This document shows, piece after piece, positions 12,361 to 33,018 of a DNA stretch of 64,000 nt. The stretch comes from Stomorhina lunata (lineage: Eukaryota > Arthropoda > Insecta > Diptera > Rhiniidae), in the NCBI GenBank assembly GCA_933228675.1, contig OW121744.1:112983171-113047170 (forward strand), read 5' to 3'. How positions within the stretch are numbered: position 1 is the stretch's first letter; every line of letters begins with the position of its first letter. Both the position numbers and the translations under genes were made by a program. The notes below the pieces were generated by a model. It saw nothing but the letters and a program-made list of their open reading frames with translations. It was not told the origin of the DNA and did no database searches.

Positions 12361-12530
12361 CAGGCATGTCACAAATTCCGTTCGGAATTGAAACCATTCC
12401 GTAGTTGAATTCCGATCGAATTGGTTTTAGGTTCTATAGATTCCGAAAAATTTTAAATGTCCAAAATCATTACAAAACACGATATTTTTAATTTGAATTC
12501 CGAACGAAATTGAATTCTGTGACATGGCTG
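12361..12530. mobile_element. Short inverted-repeat element with CAGxCATGTCACA ends
   Basis: 170 bp. The left end is CAGGCATGTCACA followed by TTCCGTTCGGAATTGAA. The right end is the inverse: TTGAATTCCGAACGAAAT, then TGTGACATGGCTG. The outermost CAG..CTG is conserved. It carries no coding sequence and resembles a non-autonomous DNA transposon. It lies downstream of the - strand gene's stop codon, possibly within its 3' UTR. Confidence 0.6.
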
Positions 12531-12818
12531 ATTATTTTGATCTTATAAAATATCTAAAACAATTCCATTAAGTTTCACGTTTCTTTAAAAATTTATATGA
12601 AATTTCACACGAACTAAACAAGAATTATAACTTTATAGCTTAAATTTTGGAAATGGAAATAGAGAATTTTGTGATATAATTTAGGAATGTAAAAAAATAT
12701 GTATTTTTTGCGCTTAGTGTATACGAAAGTTAAATATTTTATAAATATTTCTTAAACGCTTGAAATATTTATAAAACAATTAAAATGAGAGTTATAAAAA
12801 AAGAAAATTAATTTAATA

Positions 12819-22289
<9,471 letters not shown>

Positions 22290-25099
22290 GATGAAGCTGT
22301 TTTTACTAAATTAAAGGCTTCGTATCAATGAGGTTTCTAGAGTTTGAAGAATAAAAGTTTCCAAAAGTCTAGAGCAAGAAGTTTTTGCTTAAATTTTAGT
22401 TGGTCTTTAAATAAGGTCACCACATTTTCTTAGGATTTCTTTGGTTTTTTGAATGTTTCTTATAAAGTTTCTAACATTTTCTTAGTTTAATAAGGTTTTC
22501 CTGTTAAAATCTAACTAATTATTTAGTAATAATTCACTTTTATTATGGATTTTTTCTTGTTTTTTGTGACTTTGGTATAAAAAAACGTCTGACTTCTGCG
22601 AAATTTCTTTGTTAAATGTTAATGGCTCTCCCTTCGCCAAAAAGAATGAAGAAGAAAAAAGTTCTCTACATTAGTGGTCAATTTTTTTGCCTTTGCTATT
22701 AAATTTTAGTTCGAAGGGGTTGTTTTTTGACGTTTCCTTTGGGGGTTTGCTTTCTGAATTAATTTTTTGCACTGCGCAGTTGTTGAAATTTAATTAAAAT
22801 TGTTTGGTAAACAAATTTTAGTTGTGAAATTGCATTTTCTGCTGTTTTGTTTTCCTAAGAAAAACACAGAAAAAAACAAAGATGACAAAAATCAAACAAT
22901 AACAGAGAGTAAATGAGTTGAACAGATGTTTTAACAGTTTGTGGACAGCTGTTAATACAGTTGCTGTTGATATTATGGTATTGCCCATTCACTGCTTTAT
23001 CTGAAGATAAGGAAGTGTCTTATATTCAAGGGAATTTAACAGAATTTTAAACAAAAACTAAGTTAAAGTATGCGGGCAGCTGTTACCATATCTTAGAAAT
23101 CTGTACGGTATTACCTTAAAATAAACAAGTATTTGTCCATTTAACAGAATATAACAGCTTTTGGAGACAAAAATAATGGAATAAAAGGGGTTAAACGCTG
23201 TGAATGTAAATAATATTTTTACATAATATTTTAATTCTTTTATGTATAATAACATTGAAAAAGACAAGACCAATTAGAATTTTAATTTTTATTAATATTT
23301 GCCAGAGGTTCGAAAGGCTCAATTCCTAATTCCATATTTTAAAATCAAATTTATTTTAGTGTTTATATCATTCCCATAATACATTCACCTGAATCAAGTC
23401 ATAAGCCTTAACTTTTAAGAATTAATTCTTAGGGAATTTAAAATCAGTTAGATTTAATTTAAATTATTTCAATTCTTAATCTTATACAAAAATAATTAAA
23501 AATTTTATAAACAAATCATTTTGTAAAGGCATACAAAAATAAACATATTCAAACGAACCCTACAGTTCAAAAATATATAATACCTATAAAAGAGCGGAAT
23601 AAAATAAATCTCAACGAAACAAGTCCTTAACCATATGATTAAAATGTGATTTATTCATTATCGACATACATACATATGTATATTTACATTTTCTAATTGT
23701 ACTAAATTTTGTAATTTTATTCTAATTCCATTATAATTGTGTATGTATCTCAGCTATGTAATATATCTTCCTGCTAAGGGACTAATGTTTTTTAGACCTG
23801 TAGGGCATATACAAATAACATTTTTGTGGAAAAATTCAAAAGTTTATTAAGTTGACTTAGGCGAAATTTAAAAAAAAATAAAAAAATTCTTTGTTATTGG
23901 TCATAAGATCAGAAAAACTATTTAAAATGAAATATAGATACACATAAAACTAAAGATTTTTTGTACACATAATCTATAATCTCATCCAGATTCGAAAACA
24001 TATAAAATCCATTATTTCGCAGCAACACAACAAAACCAGAGATAATATACTCTTACATATTAGCACATTTTACATGTATATGTATGTATTTACAAAAACT
24101 AATGTCACAAAAAACGAATTATTTTTATAAATTTTTTTAGAAAAAATTTTTAATTAAGCAGATTCCTTCACTGATTGATTTTCTGGTAAAGATTAGGTCA
24201 TTATAAACGAAGGACCATTAATATTACTATATTCCTGCATATCTAAATATCTTTTAAAAGTTATAGTTTAACAAATAAATGCAAAATATACACAAGTTTG
24301 CGGTGAAATAGCCACATTAGGGTAGTTCCGTTTTTTTGAACGAACATTAAAGAATACATGCATACTTTTATTAAATGTGTATGTTTTCTGATAAAACATA
24401 AGAATATTTTAATAGGTTATGATAAATTTTGTTCTATTTTATATCTAGGGTTTTTACAAACAATGTATATCGCACTTGATATAATAATACCCTTTAAATT
24501 AAAACTTCAATTTTCGTTTTTTGGTTTGATATACTCTTATTCAATGAGTGGTATAGTTTAAAAAACTTTTCCCTCGAAAAAGTCAGAATTTAAGTTTTTG
24601 ATTTAAAATCAAGTATCTTTAGTTTATTCCACCCTAATGATTTGCACAAAATGAATTATCAAAAAATATTTTAATTCAATTTGGACTGGTTTTAATTAAG
24701 AATAAAAAATGTTAATTCAAATTGGAGTAGAGGAATGAAGAAACATTTTATTCATTCAAGTTGATTTTAAATTCCCATGTGAATCAATTCACTATGAATT
24801 AAAAATCAACACATTTTTTTTTAATTGTTTTATGGGAATTAAACTTAAGGTATAGTTAAATCATTTTTGAATTCCTAGGAATTAAGCTAATATTTAATTA
24901 AGCCTTTCGAAGCTCTGATATTTGCCAATGTTGTGAAGCCACTAAGATGATGCCAGATAAGAAAAAGTTTTTGCTTAGCTAAAACAACAACCATAATATA
25001 TATTAGTTTATGTATTTATAGATACATTTTTTTCATGGCAATACTAAAAATAAAAGAAAAAGATTCTTTTAAAAACTTTTTCAACTGTTCGGATGATAA
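22290..25099. other. Upstream flank of the KIAA0930 homolog and gene-free spacer
   Basis: 22290-22900 holds the putative 5' UTR and promoter of the minus-strand gene; no clear core promoter motif was identified. From 22900 on the sequence is AT-rich and unique, with repeated ACAGCTGTTA-like phrases near 22946-22960 and 23078-23090. No open frame with a recognisable domain is present. Confidence 0.5.
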
Positions 25100-25325
25100 T
25101 CTGCGCTTTATGTTGATATTTGTTGGACACAATAATAATAATTCGTATTTATTCAGTCCCTCAAATTATACATAATGTGAGGTTTTCGCTCTGTCTAGAA
25201 TTAGGGATAATCCTCCTGATGAGATGGTCTAACCAACCATCGAAACGCGTCGAGGAAAGGTTTCCCCACCAACATTTTTTGGTTTTATCAAAAAACTATT
25301 TATTACAATAATAAATAATTGTAAT
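25100..25325 (+). mobile_element. Probable Penelope-like or retrozyme-like element remnant containing a hammerhead ribozyme
   Basis: A patch of distinct composition flanked by AATAATAATAATT (25130-25143) and AATAATAAATAATTG (25307-25321). It contains a hairpin at 25159-25182 (CCTCA and ATTAT pairing with ATAAT and TGAGG) and then a complete hammerhead ribozyme. In animals, minimal type I hammerheads are characteristic of Penelope-like retroelements. No reverse transcriptase or GIY-YIG coding sequence remains here, so the element is a fragment or non-autonomous. Boundaries are inferred from the AAT-rich flanks. Confidence 0.5.
25204..25266 (+). ncRNA. Minimal type I hammerhead ribozyme
   Basis: All core elements are present in order. 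Stem I outer strand is GGGA (25204-25207) and inner strand TCCTC (25211-25215). The CTGATGA box follows at 25216-25222. Stem II is GATGGT pairing with ACCATC (25223-25228 and 25236-25241) around loop CTAACCA. The GAAA box is at 25242-25245. Stem III is very short, AC..GT with a two-base GC loop. The cleavage-site C is at 25251, after GT. The stem I return strands are GAGGA (25252-25256) and TCCC (25263-25266). A two-base-pair stem III is typical of the Penelope-type minimal hammerheads, which are thought to act best as dimers. The fold is read directly from sequence; activity is inferred. Confidence 0.85.
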
Positions 25326-25539
25326 AAATTGGGATTCTTAGTGCAATACACTACAGTAAAACTTTTTAAGATTTTTAATTTTGTTTACAAAAAATGTTCG
25401 TTAAAATTATTTTTATTATTTTAAATTTTTTAAAGAAAATTTTTATTTTAAAAATTTATTAACAGTAAATTTTTTGTTAAAAAATCTTCACTTTCAAAGA
25501 AAATACATAGGTACGTAATTCGTTTTAAATTCTTTCAAA
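25326..25539. other. Spacer before the 30-bp array
   Basis: Short AT-rich stretch with degenerate TTTTAAAGAAAATTTTT phrases that grade into the array that follows. No gene. Confidence 0.4.
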
Positions 25540-28500
25540 GAAAATCATATTTTTCTGTAGAAAATTTTTTGGAACAAAATTTTTCCATAGAAAATTTTTT
25601 GGTACAAAATTTTTCTATAAAAAATTTTTTGTACAACTTTTTTATAAAAAATTTTTTGAAACAAAATTTTTATATAAAAAACTTTTTTGTACAAAATTTT
25701 TATATTGAAAATTTTTCCGTAAAAAAATTTTCTATAGAAAATATTTTGAAACAAAATTTTTGTAAAGAAAATTTTTTGGAACAAAATTTTTCTATAGAAA
25801 ATGTTTTGGTAAGAAAGTTTTCTATGGAAAATTTTTTAGAACAAAATTTTCTATAAAAATTTTTCTGTTACAAAATTTTCTATAAAAAATTTTTTGGTAC
25901 AAACTTTCCTATAGAAAATTTTTGCTGCAAAAATTTTTTATAGAAATTTTTTGGTAAAAAAAAATTTTCTACAGAAAATTTTTTGGAGCTAAATTTTTCT
26001 CTATAAAATTTTTTGGTACAAAATTTTTCTACAGAAAATTTTTCTATAGAAAATTTTTTGATACAAAATTTTTATATAAAAAATTGTTTTGGTACAAAAT
26101 TTTTCTAAAGAATATTTTTTGGTGCAAAAATTTTTTATAGAAAATTTTTTGTACAAAAATTTTTTATAGAAAATTTGTTGGTACAAAATTTTTTTAAAGA
26201 CAATTTTTTGCTACAAAATTTTTTTATAGAAAATTTTTTGGTACAAAAATTTTTTATAGATAATTTTTTGGTACAAAAAATTATTATAGAAAAATCTTTG
26301 GTACAACAATTTTTTATAGAAAATGTATTGGTATAACAATTTTTTATAGAAAATTTGTTGGTACAAAATTTTTCTATAGAAAATTTTTTGATACAAAATT
26401 TTTCTATAGAAAATTTTTTGGAACAAAATTTTTCTATAGAAAATTTTTTGGAACAAAATTTTTTGTCAAAAAATTTTTCTATAGAAAATTTTTTGGTACA
26501 AAATTTTGTTGTACAATATTTTCTATAGAAAAGTTTTTTTTCTATAGACAAGTTTTGTAAAAAAATTTTCTGTAGAAAAATTTTTGGTACAACATTTTTC
26601 TTTAGAAAAAGTTTTGGTACAAAATTTTTTAATAGAAATTTTTTTTGGTACAAATTTTTCTATAGAAACTTTTTTGGTACAAATTTTTCTCTAGAAAATT
26701 TGTTGGCACAATTTTTTTATAGAAAATTTTTTGGTACAAAATTTTTCTATAAAAAAGTTTTTCGTAAAAAATATTTCTATAAAAAAGTTATTCGTAAAAA
26801 ATTTTTTAATACATAATTTTTTGGTACAAAAGTTTTCTATAGAAAATTTTTTGATAAAAAATTTTTTGATACAAAATTTTTTTGGTTCAAAATTTTTTTG
26901 GTTCAAAATTTTTCTATAGACAATTTTTTGGTACAAAATTTTCTATAGAAAATTTTGCAGCAAAAAATTTTCTATAGGAAATTGTTTAGAACAAAATTTT
27001 TCTATAAAAATTTTTTGGTACAAAATTTTTCTATAGAAAATTTTTATCTAGAAAATTTTTCTATAGAAAAGTTTTTGATTCAAAATTTTTCGATAGAAAA
27101 TGTTTTGGTACAAAATTTTTCTATAGAAAATTTTTTGTACAAATTTTTCTATAGAAAATTTGTTGGTACAAAATTTTTTTAAAGACAATTTTTTGCTACA
27201 AAATTTTTTTATAGAAAATTTTTTGGTACAAAAATTTTTTATAGATAATTTTTTGGTACAAAAAATTATTATAGAAAAATCTTTGGTACAACAATTTTTT
27301 ATAGAAAATGTATTGGTATAACAATTTTTTATAGAAAATTTGTTGGTACAAAATTTTTCTATAGAAAATTTTTTGATACAAAATTTTTCTATAGAAAATT
27401 TTTTGGAACAAAATTTTTCTATAGAAAATTTTTTGGAACAAAATTTTTTGTCAAAAAATTTTTCTATAGAAAATTTTTTGGTACAAAATTTTGTTGTACA
27501 ATATTTTCTATAGAAAAGTTTTTTTTCTATAGACAAGTTTTGTAAAAAAATTTTCTGTAGAAAAATTTTTGGTACAACATTTTTCTTTAGAAAAAGTTTT
27601 GGTACAAAATTTTTTAATAGAAATTTTTTTTGGTACAAATTTTTCTCTAGAAAATTTGTTGGCACAATTTTTTTATAGAAAATTTTTTGGTACAAAATTT
27701 TTCTATAAAAAAGTTTTTCGTAAAAAATATTTCTATAAAAAAGTTATTCGTAAAAAATTTTTTAATACATAATTTTTTGGTACAAAAGTTTTCTATAGAA
27801 AATTTTTTGATAAAAAATTTTTTGATACAAAGTTTTTTGGGTTTAAAATTTTTTTGGTTCAAAATTTTTCTATAGACAATTTTTTGGTACAAAATTTTCT
27901 ATAGAAAATTTTGCAGCAAAAAATTTTCTATAGGAAATTGTTTAGAACAAAATTTTTCTATAAAAATTTTTTGGTACAAAATTTTTCTATAGAAAATTTT
28001 TATCTAGAAAATTTTTCTATAGAAAAGTTTTTGATTCAAAATTTTTCGATAGAAAATGTTTTGGTACAAAATTTTTCTATAGAAAATTTTTTGTACAAAT
28101 TTTTCTATAGAAAATTTGTTGGTACAAAATTTTTTTATAGAAAATCTTTTGGTACAAAATTTTTCTATAGAAAATTTTTTGGCACATAATTTTTATATAG
28201 AAAATTTGTTGGTACACAGAAAATTTTTTGTTAAAAAATTTTTTTATGGAAAATTTTTTGATACATTTTTATTAAATTTTTTTGGAAATTGTTTAGAACA
28301 AAATTTTTCTATAAAAATTTTTTGGTACAAAATTTTTCTATAGAAAATTTTTATCTAGAAAATTTTTTAATAGAAAATTTTTCTATAGAAAAGTTTTTGA
28401 TACAAAATTTTTCGATAGAAAAGGTTTTGGTACAAAATTTTTCTATAGAAAAATTTTTTGTACAAATTTTTCTATAGAAAATTTGTTGGCACAAAATTTT

Positions 28501-28745
28501 TTTATAGAAAATCTTTTGGTACAAAATTTTTCTATAGAAATTTTTTTGGCACATAATTTTTATATAGAAAATTTGTTGGTACACAGAAAATTTTTTGTTA
28601 AAAAATTTTTCTATGGAAAATTTTTTGATACATTTTTATAAAAATTTGTTGGTACATTTTTCTATATTTTTTTTTTGATACAAAATTTTTTTAATCGAAT
28701 TTTTTGGAACAAAATTTTTTTAATCGAAAATTTCTTAAACTTAAT
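25540..28745. repeat. 30-bp TTTTCTATAGAAAA minisatellite with kilobase-scale higher-order copies
   Basis: About 105 copies of a roughly 30-bp unit: ACAAAATTTTTCTATAGAAA followed by ATTTTTTGGT. On top of this there are long near-identical blocks. The block at about 26170-27154 recurs at 27155-28110; the second copy lacks one 29-bp unit near 27640. A third, shorter copy of the block's end lies at about 28286-28640. Because units are near 30 bp, several frames stay open for up to 215 codons on both strands (Phe/Lys/Ile/Tyr-rich). These are artefacts of the repeat. Confidence 0.95.
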
Positions 28746-29513
28746 TGTTATTATAGCAAATTTTTGAAAAATTCAATATAATTTTCTTTCATTAAAGTTT
28801 ATTGATACTTTTTTTTCAACTTAAAAACATTTCGAATTATTTTTGTTTAATTAATACGAAATACCATACGACTATCCTCCACCATCTGCTGCTGTCTATC
28901 TTCGCAGAAACTCAATAAAAAGACAAACTTTCTTTAAAATGTTATTTTCATTTTAAATCTGATGTTTATAAGGCAAATCCTAAACGTTTTCAATGTCACA
29001 CCATCTTTCAGTTCATTGCCTTAATTTCGTCCTGTTCCTTCGTTCATTTGTTCCTTCAGAGATCAATTTTATTTGTCAAAATCTTTTGATATTTGTTATT
29101 TTTTTTTCTACGCCAAAATAAAAAGTAATTTTTCCATTTTGTGTCAACCAAAAAGAAGATGAACGAAAAAAATGAAACTTTAACAATTGATTTACATAAA
29201 ACAAAGTTTAGGTGATTCTTTTTAGTTGTTGCTATTGTTGTTGTTTCTTTAATATTTCGAATTTCCTCTATTTATTCAGCTTTGACTTGTGTTTCCAATA
29301 AAAACATCAAAACTTTTATATTTGAAAAATGAACAAAGACAAATCAGCTAAAGGAGGGGGAGAGGACCTGGGTGGGAGGGGAAGTAAAAAGAACAAGGTA
29401 AGAACAAAGATGCTGGGGCACAAAAAAAGTAATAAAAACTAAAAGACAAGTAAGGTTGATACAAAAAGCTGCGACAAACATATTGTTCTAACATAATCCT
29501 CTTCATCAGGGGA
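28746..29513. other. Gene-free spacer with a G-rich patch
   Basis: Mostly unique AT-rich sequence. At 29356-29381 there is a purine block with four G-runs (GGGGG, GGG, GGG, GGGG), unusual in this background. No gene seen. Confidence 0.5.
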
Positions 29514-31330
29514 ACCAGAATGGCTACCTTAGTACAAAAATGGTAAAATTTAAAAATTCTATGGCAAGATTTTTTATACCCTTCACCACCATAGGTGGAA
29601 AGGGTATTTTAAGTTTGTGCTGATGTTTGTAACGCATAGAAATATTTGTCTTAGACCCACCTTTTAGTATACCAATAGACTTAGAATCACTTTCTGAGTC
29701 GATTTAGCGATGTCCGTCCGTCCGTCCGTCTGGCTGGCTGGACGGCTGGCTGGACCCCCATGTAAACCTTGTAATTAAACTACAGGTCGCAATTCTAAAG
29801 ATAATTTGATGAAATTTGGCACAGATAATTTTTTTGATAATGGCTATTGAAATTGGTCAAAATCGGTCCATTATTTATGGTACCTCCCATAGGTCCCACT
29901 TCCCGAAATTGCTATATTGGCCACAAATATCAATATTTTTTCATGAAATTTAAAACAGATACTGCTTATGTAAACTTAAATCACTGTACCAAATTTCGTT
30001 GAAATCGGTCCACATTTGACCATAGCTCCCATACAAACTCTTCTTCAAAAACGCACTAAATGAGACAAAAAATCACTAAAACGCTCGTAAATCTAAAGAT
30101 AATGAAAATTTTGAGTTTATTTTTTGCATACATAATTTTTGTAACAACTGTAATCAATTTGCCAAATTTCGAGATAATCCGAGCACATTTGACCCTAGCT
30201 CTCATATAAGTCCAAATGACGGAAACAGGTTGAATATATACGTTTTGAGAAAATGTTTGTATGATGGCAAAATTTAGCAAATATTTGTCTTTATACAGGA
30301 AAAATAACACCTTTGAACTTAGTGGTGAAGGGTATCGTATGGTCGGCTTGACCGACTATAGCGCTTTCTTACTTGTTTTTTTTTTAATTTTTTTTTTCAA
30401 ATTGCAATTTTTTTTAGACGTTTCTTCAAATAATAAATGATAACTCAAAAACTGCTAGTCCGATATTATTAAAATAAAATCAGAAAAATTAAGATTTACA
30501 TAGTCTTTGATTCGTCTATATATCGCGTTTCAATCGGATCAATTGTATCGGAGTTATAATAAAAAACTTAAGAAAAAAATATATTTTTTACGTAAAAATG
30601 GCAAAAGTTTTCGTTTTAAAAAAAATCATGAAAAATCGAAAACGGCAAAAAACTTCCAGATTTATTATTTCATCGCATAGAGACATATAATAGCAACAAA
30701 ATGAGATAGCGACACGTGTTAGCGTTATTCAATTCGACTAAAATTTTGTGGGTGGAAGTTTCTCCCAAATCTCACAATAATCCGAGATGCACCCCTTGAA
30801 ATAGGAAAATTTATTTTTTCATACATTTGAAACCTCGCTTAATGCGTATATCAAGCAAAAAACTAAAATTTTGTGAAAATGAGCGAATTCATTAAATTGT
30901 GAATAAATTCGAAAAAATCAATCGATTTTTATGGTCGATATCTCATTATGTTGCTATTATATGTCGCTATGCTATAAAATAATAAATCTGGAAGTTTTTT
31001 TGCCGTTTTCGATTTTTCATGATTTTTTAAAACGAAAATTTTTGCCATTTTTACGTAAAAAATATATTTTTTTCTTAAGTTTTTTTTTATAACTCCGATA
31101 CTATTGATCCGATTGAAACGCGACATATAGACGAATCAAAGGCTATGTAAATCTTAATTTTTCTGATTTTATTTTAATAATATCGGGCTAGTAGTTTTTG
31201 AGTTATCATTAATTATTTGAAGAAACGTCTAAAAAATTGCAATTTAAAAAAAAAAAAATTTTTTTTTTTAAATCTTGCCATAGAATTTAAAAATTTTACC
31301 ATTTTTGTACAAAGGTAGTCATGATACATC
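29514..31330. mobile_element. Large foldback element with a nested insertion in its left arm
   Basis: Two arms of about 385 bp lie inverted around a loop at about 30716-30935. The outer arm part at 29530-29575 (GTACAAAAATGGTAAAATTT, then CTATGGCAAGATTT) matches inverted 31270-31320. The inner arm part at 30398-30715 matches inverted 30936-31257, with shared phrases such as CGCGTTTCAATCGGATC and AAAAATCGAAAACGGC. The left arm is split by a roughly 800-bp insertion (29576-30383) that the right arm lacks. It has no coding sequence, so it is a non-autonomous foldback of unknown class. Confidence 0.8.
29576..30383 (+). mobile_element. Dispersed element with GTCCGTCCGTC block, copy 1 (nested)
   Basis: It begins ATACCCTTCACCACCATAGG, which forms a hairpin with GGTGGAAAGGGTAT. 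It carries GAGTCGATTTAGCGATGTCC followed by GTCCGTCCGTC and CTGGCTGG repeats. It ends with the inverse terminus GTGGTGAAGGGTAT (30322-30335), a GGTCGGCTTGACCGAC hairpin, and CTTTCTTACTTG before a T run. It is inserted in the left arm of the foldback element. I remember similar GTCCGTC-containing repeats with TATACCC starts from Drosophila and other flies, but cannot name the family with certainty. No ORF. Confidence 0.75.
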
Positions 31331-31344
31331 AAAATTGTATAGTG

Positions 31345-31930
31345 GTTTTAAGAGCACATGAAATTTTTTGAAATTTGTTGTGCAAAAAATAAACTCAAAA
31401 TTTTCATTATCTTTAGATTTACGAGCTTTTTAGTGTTTTTTTGTCTCATTTAGTGCATTTTTGAAGAATAGTTTGTATGGGAGCTGTGGTCAAATGTGGA
31501 CCGATTTCAACGAAATTTGGTACAGTGATTTAAGTTTACATAAGCAGTATCTGTTTTAAATTTCATGCAAAAATATTGATATTTGTGGCCAATATAGCAA
31601 TTCAGGGAAGTGGGACCTATGGGAGGTACTATAAATAATGGACCGATTTTGACTAATTTTAATAGCCATGGTCCTATTATCAAAAAAATTATCTGTCCCA
31701 AATTTCATCAAAATATCTTTAGAATTGCGACCTGTAGTTTGATTACAAGGTTTATATGGGGGTCCAGCCTTCCAGCCAGATAGACGGACGGACATCGCTA
31801 AATCGACTCAGAAAGTGATTCTAAGTCTATTGGTATACTAAAAGGTGGGTCTAAGACAAATATTTCTATGCGTTACAAACATCAGCACAAACTTATAATA
31901 CCCTTTCCGCCTATGGTGGTGAAGGGTAAA
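31345..31930 (-). mobile_element. Dispersed GTCCGTC-type element, copy 2, truncated
   Basis: Reverse-orientation copy of the element at 29576-30383, retaining its start (GGTGGTGAAGGGT at its right edge) but lacking its far end. Similarity stops near 31345-31400. It carries the GACGGACGGACATCGCTAAA block at about 31782-31803. It lies immediately right of the foldback element. Confidence 0.75.
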
Positions 31931-32054
31931 AAATACTAATACTAAGACACACTTTAAGTTTAACAATTTGCCTATTTTTTACACTGTCCTCCCCATTGTG
32001 CAGACTGTAAAATTGAAACTTTTACCCATAAACGAGAAAAATTTGTGCATTTAA

Positions 32055-32309
32055 AGGTAGAAGGCCAATACACGCGGCATGCGGCTGCGGGCGGTCGCAG
32101 TATTGCCAGTACATAAAATGTGCGTTTGTTTACAAAAATATTCATATAAAAAATATTTGAGTAGGATACAATTAAATCTGGCAGCACTGAAAAAATGCGA
32201 CGCGCGGAAAAGTAGAACAAAGTTCTACTTTTTTCCATTGCCGCTTCAAATTTGACAAATCAAAAAACAGCTGATTGCCGCCCGCAGCCGCGTGCATTGG
32301 CCTTCTACC
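32055..32309. mobile_element. 255-bp TTAA-target non-autonomous element
   Basis: GC-rich inverted ends: left GGTAGAAGGCCAATACACG, right the inverse of GGTAGAAGGCCAATGCACG, continuing into CGGCTGCGGGCGG on both sides. TTAA flanks both sides (32051-32054 and 32310-32313). The second unit of the surrounding duplication has the uninterrupted site GCATTTAAGAATTG at about 32896-32909, an internal empty site. TTAA duplication is characteristic of the piggyBac superfamily. The ends lack the CCC..GGG seen in many piggyBacs, so the class is tentative. Confidence 0.88.
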
Positions 32310-32434
32310 TTAAGAATTGAAATATTATTTCAAATTTTTTCGTCTATTAAAGCAGCTGAAATAATAATCTCGTTGCTAAAAGAAACTATGAAACTAATTT
32401 GAATGGAGTTTATATAGTTTTTCATTATATTGAT

Positions 32435-32775
32435 ATTGATATTTGTGGCCAATATAGCAATTCCGGGAAGTGGGACCTATGGGAGGTACCATAAATAATG
32501 GACCGATTTTGACCCAATATCAAAAAAAATTATCTGTGCCAAATTTCATCAAATTATCTTTAGAATTGCGACCTGTAGTTTGATTACAAGGTTTACATGG
32601 GGGTCCAGCCGTCCAGCCAGCCAGACGGACAGCCAGACGGACGGACATCGCTAAATCGACTCAGAAAGTGATTCTAATCTCTATTGGTATACTAAAAGGT
32701 GGGTCTAAGACAAATATTTCTATGCGTTACAAACTTATAATACCCTTTCCACTTATGGTGGTGAAGGGTATAAAA
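32435..32775 (-). mobile_element. Dispersed GTCCGTC-type element, copy 3, truncated
   Basis: Third copy, in the same orientation as copy 2, present because the segment was tandemly duplicated. It has internal deletions relative to copy 2 but keeps the GACGGACGGACATCGCTAAA block and the terminal GGTGGTGAAGGGTATA. Confidence 0.8.
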
Positions 32776-33018
32776 ATACTAATACTAATACTAAGACACA
32801 CTTTAAGGTTAACAATTTGTCTATTTTTTACACTGTCCTCCCCATTGTGCAGACTGTAAAATTGAAACTTTTACCCATAAACGAGAAAAATTTGTGCATT
32901 TAAGAATTGAAATATTATTTCAAATTTTTTCGTCTATTAAAGCAGCTGAAATAATAATCTCGTTGCTAAAAGAAACTATGAAACTAATTTGAATGGAGTT
33001 TATATAGTTTTTCATTAT

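Larger units (their letters stand above)
31574..33018. repeat. Tandem segmental duplication (861-bp and ~584-bp units)
   Basis: Unit 1 is 31574-32434 and unit 2 is 32435-33018. Both start at ATTGATATTTGTGGCC inside a truncated GTCCGTC-type element and run through ACTGTCCTCCCCATTGTGCA to GTTTATATAGTTTTTCATTA. Unit 1 is longer because it contains a 255-bp element absent from unit 2. Unit 2 has small deletions in the element part (near 32513 and 32730). Confidence 0.9.

Noticed and set aside
25545..28584. Many Phe/Lys/Ile-rich frames on both strands
   Set aside because: They arise from a 30-bp repeat (a multiple of three) and recur with every higher-order copy. They have no codon or domain signal.
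29487..29513. Second hammerhead on the minus strand (inverse CTGATGA near 29503-29511)
   Set aside because: No GAAA box or stem II pairing follows at the right distance.
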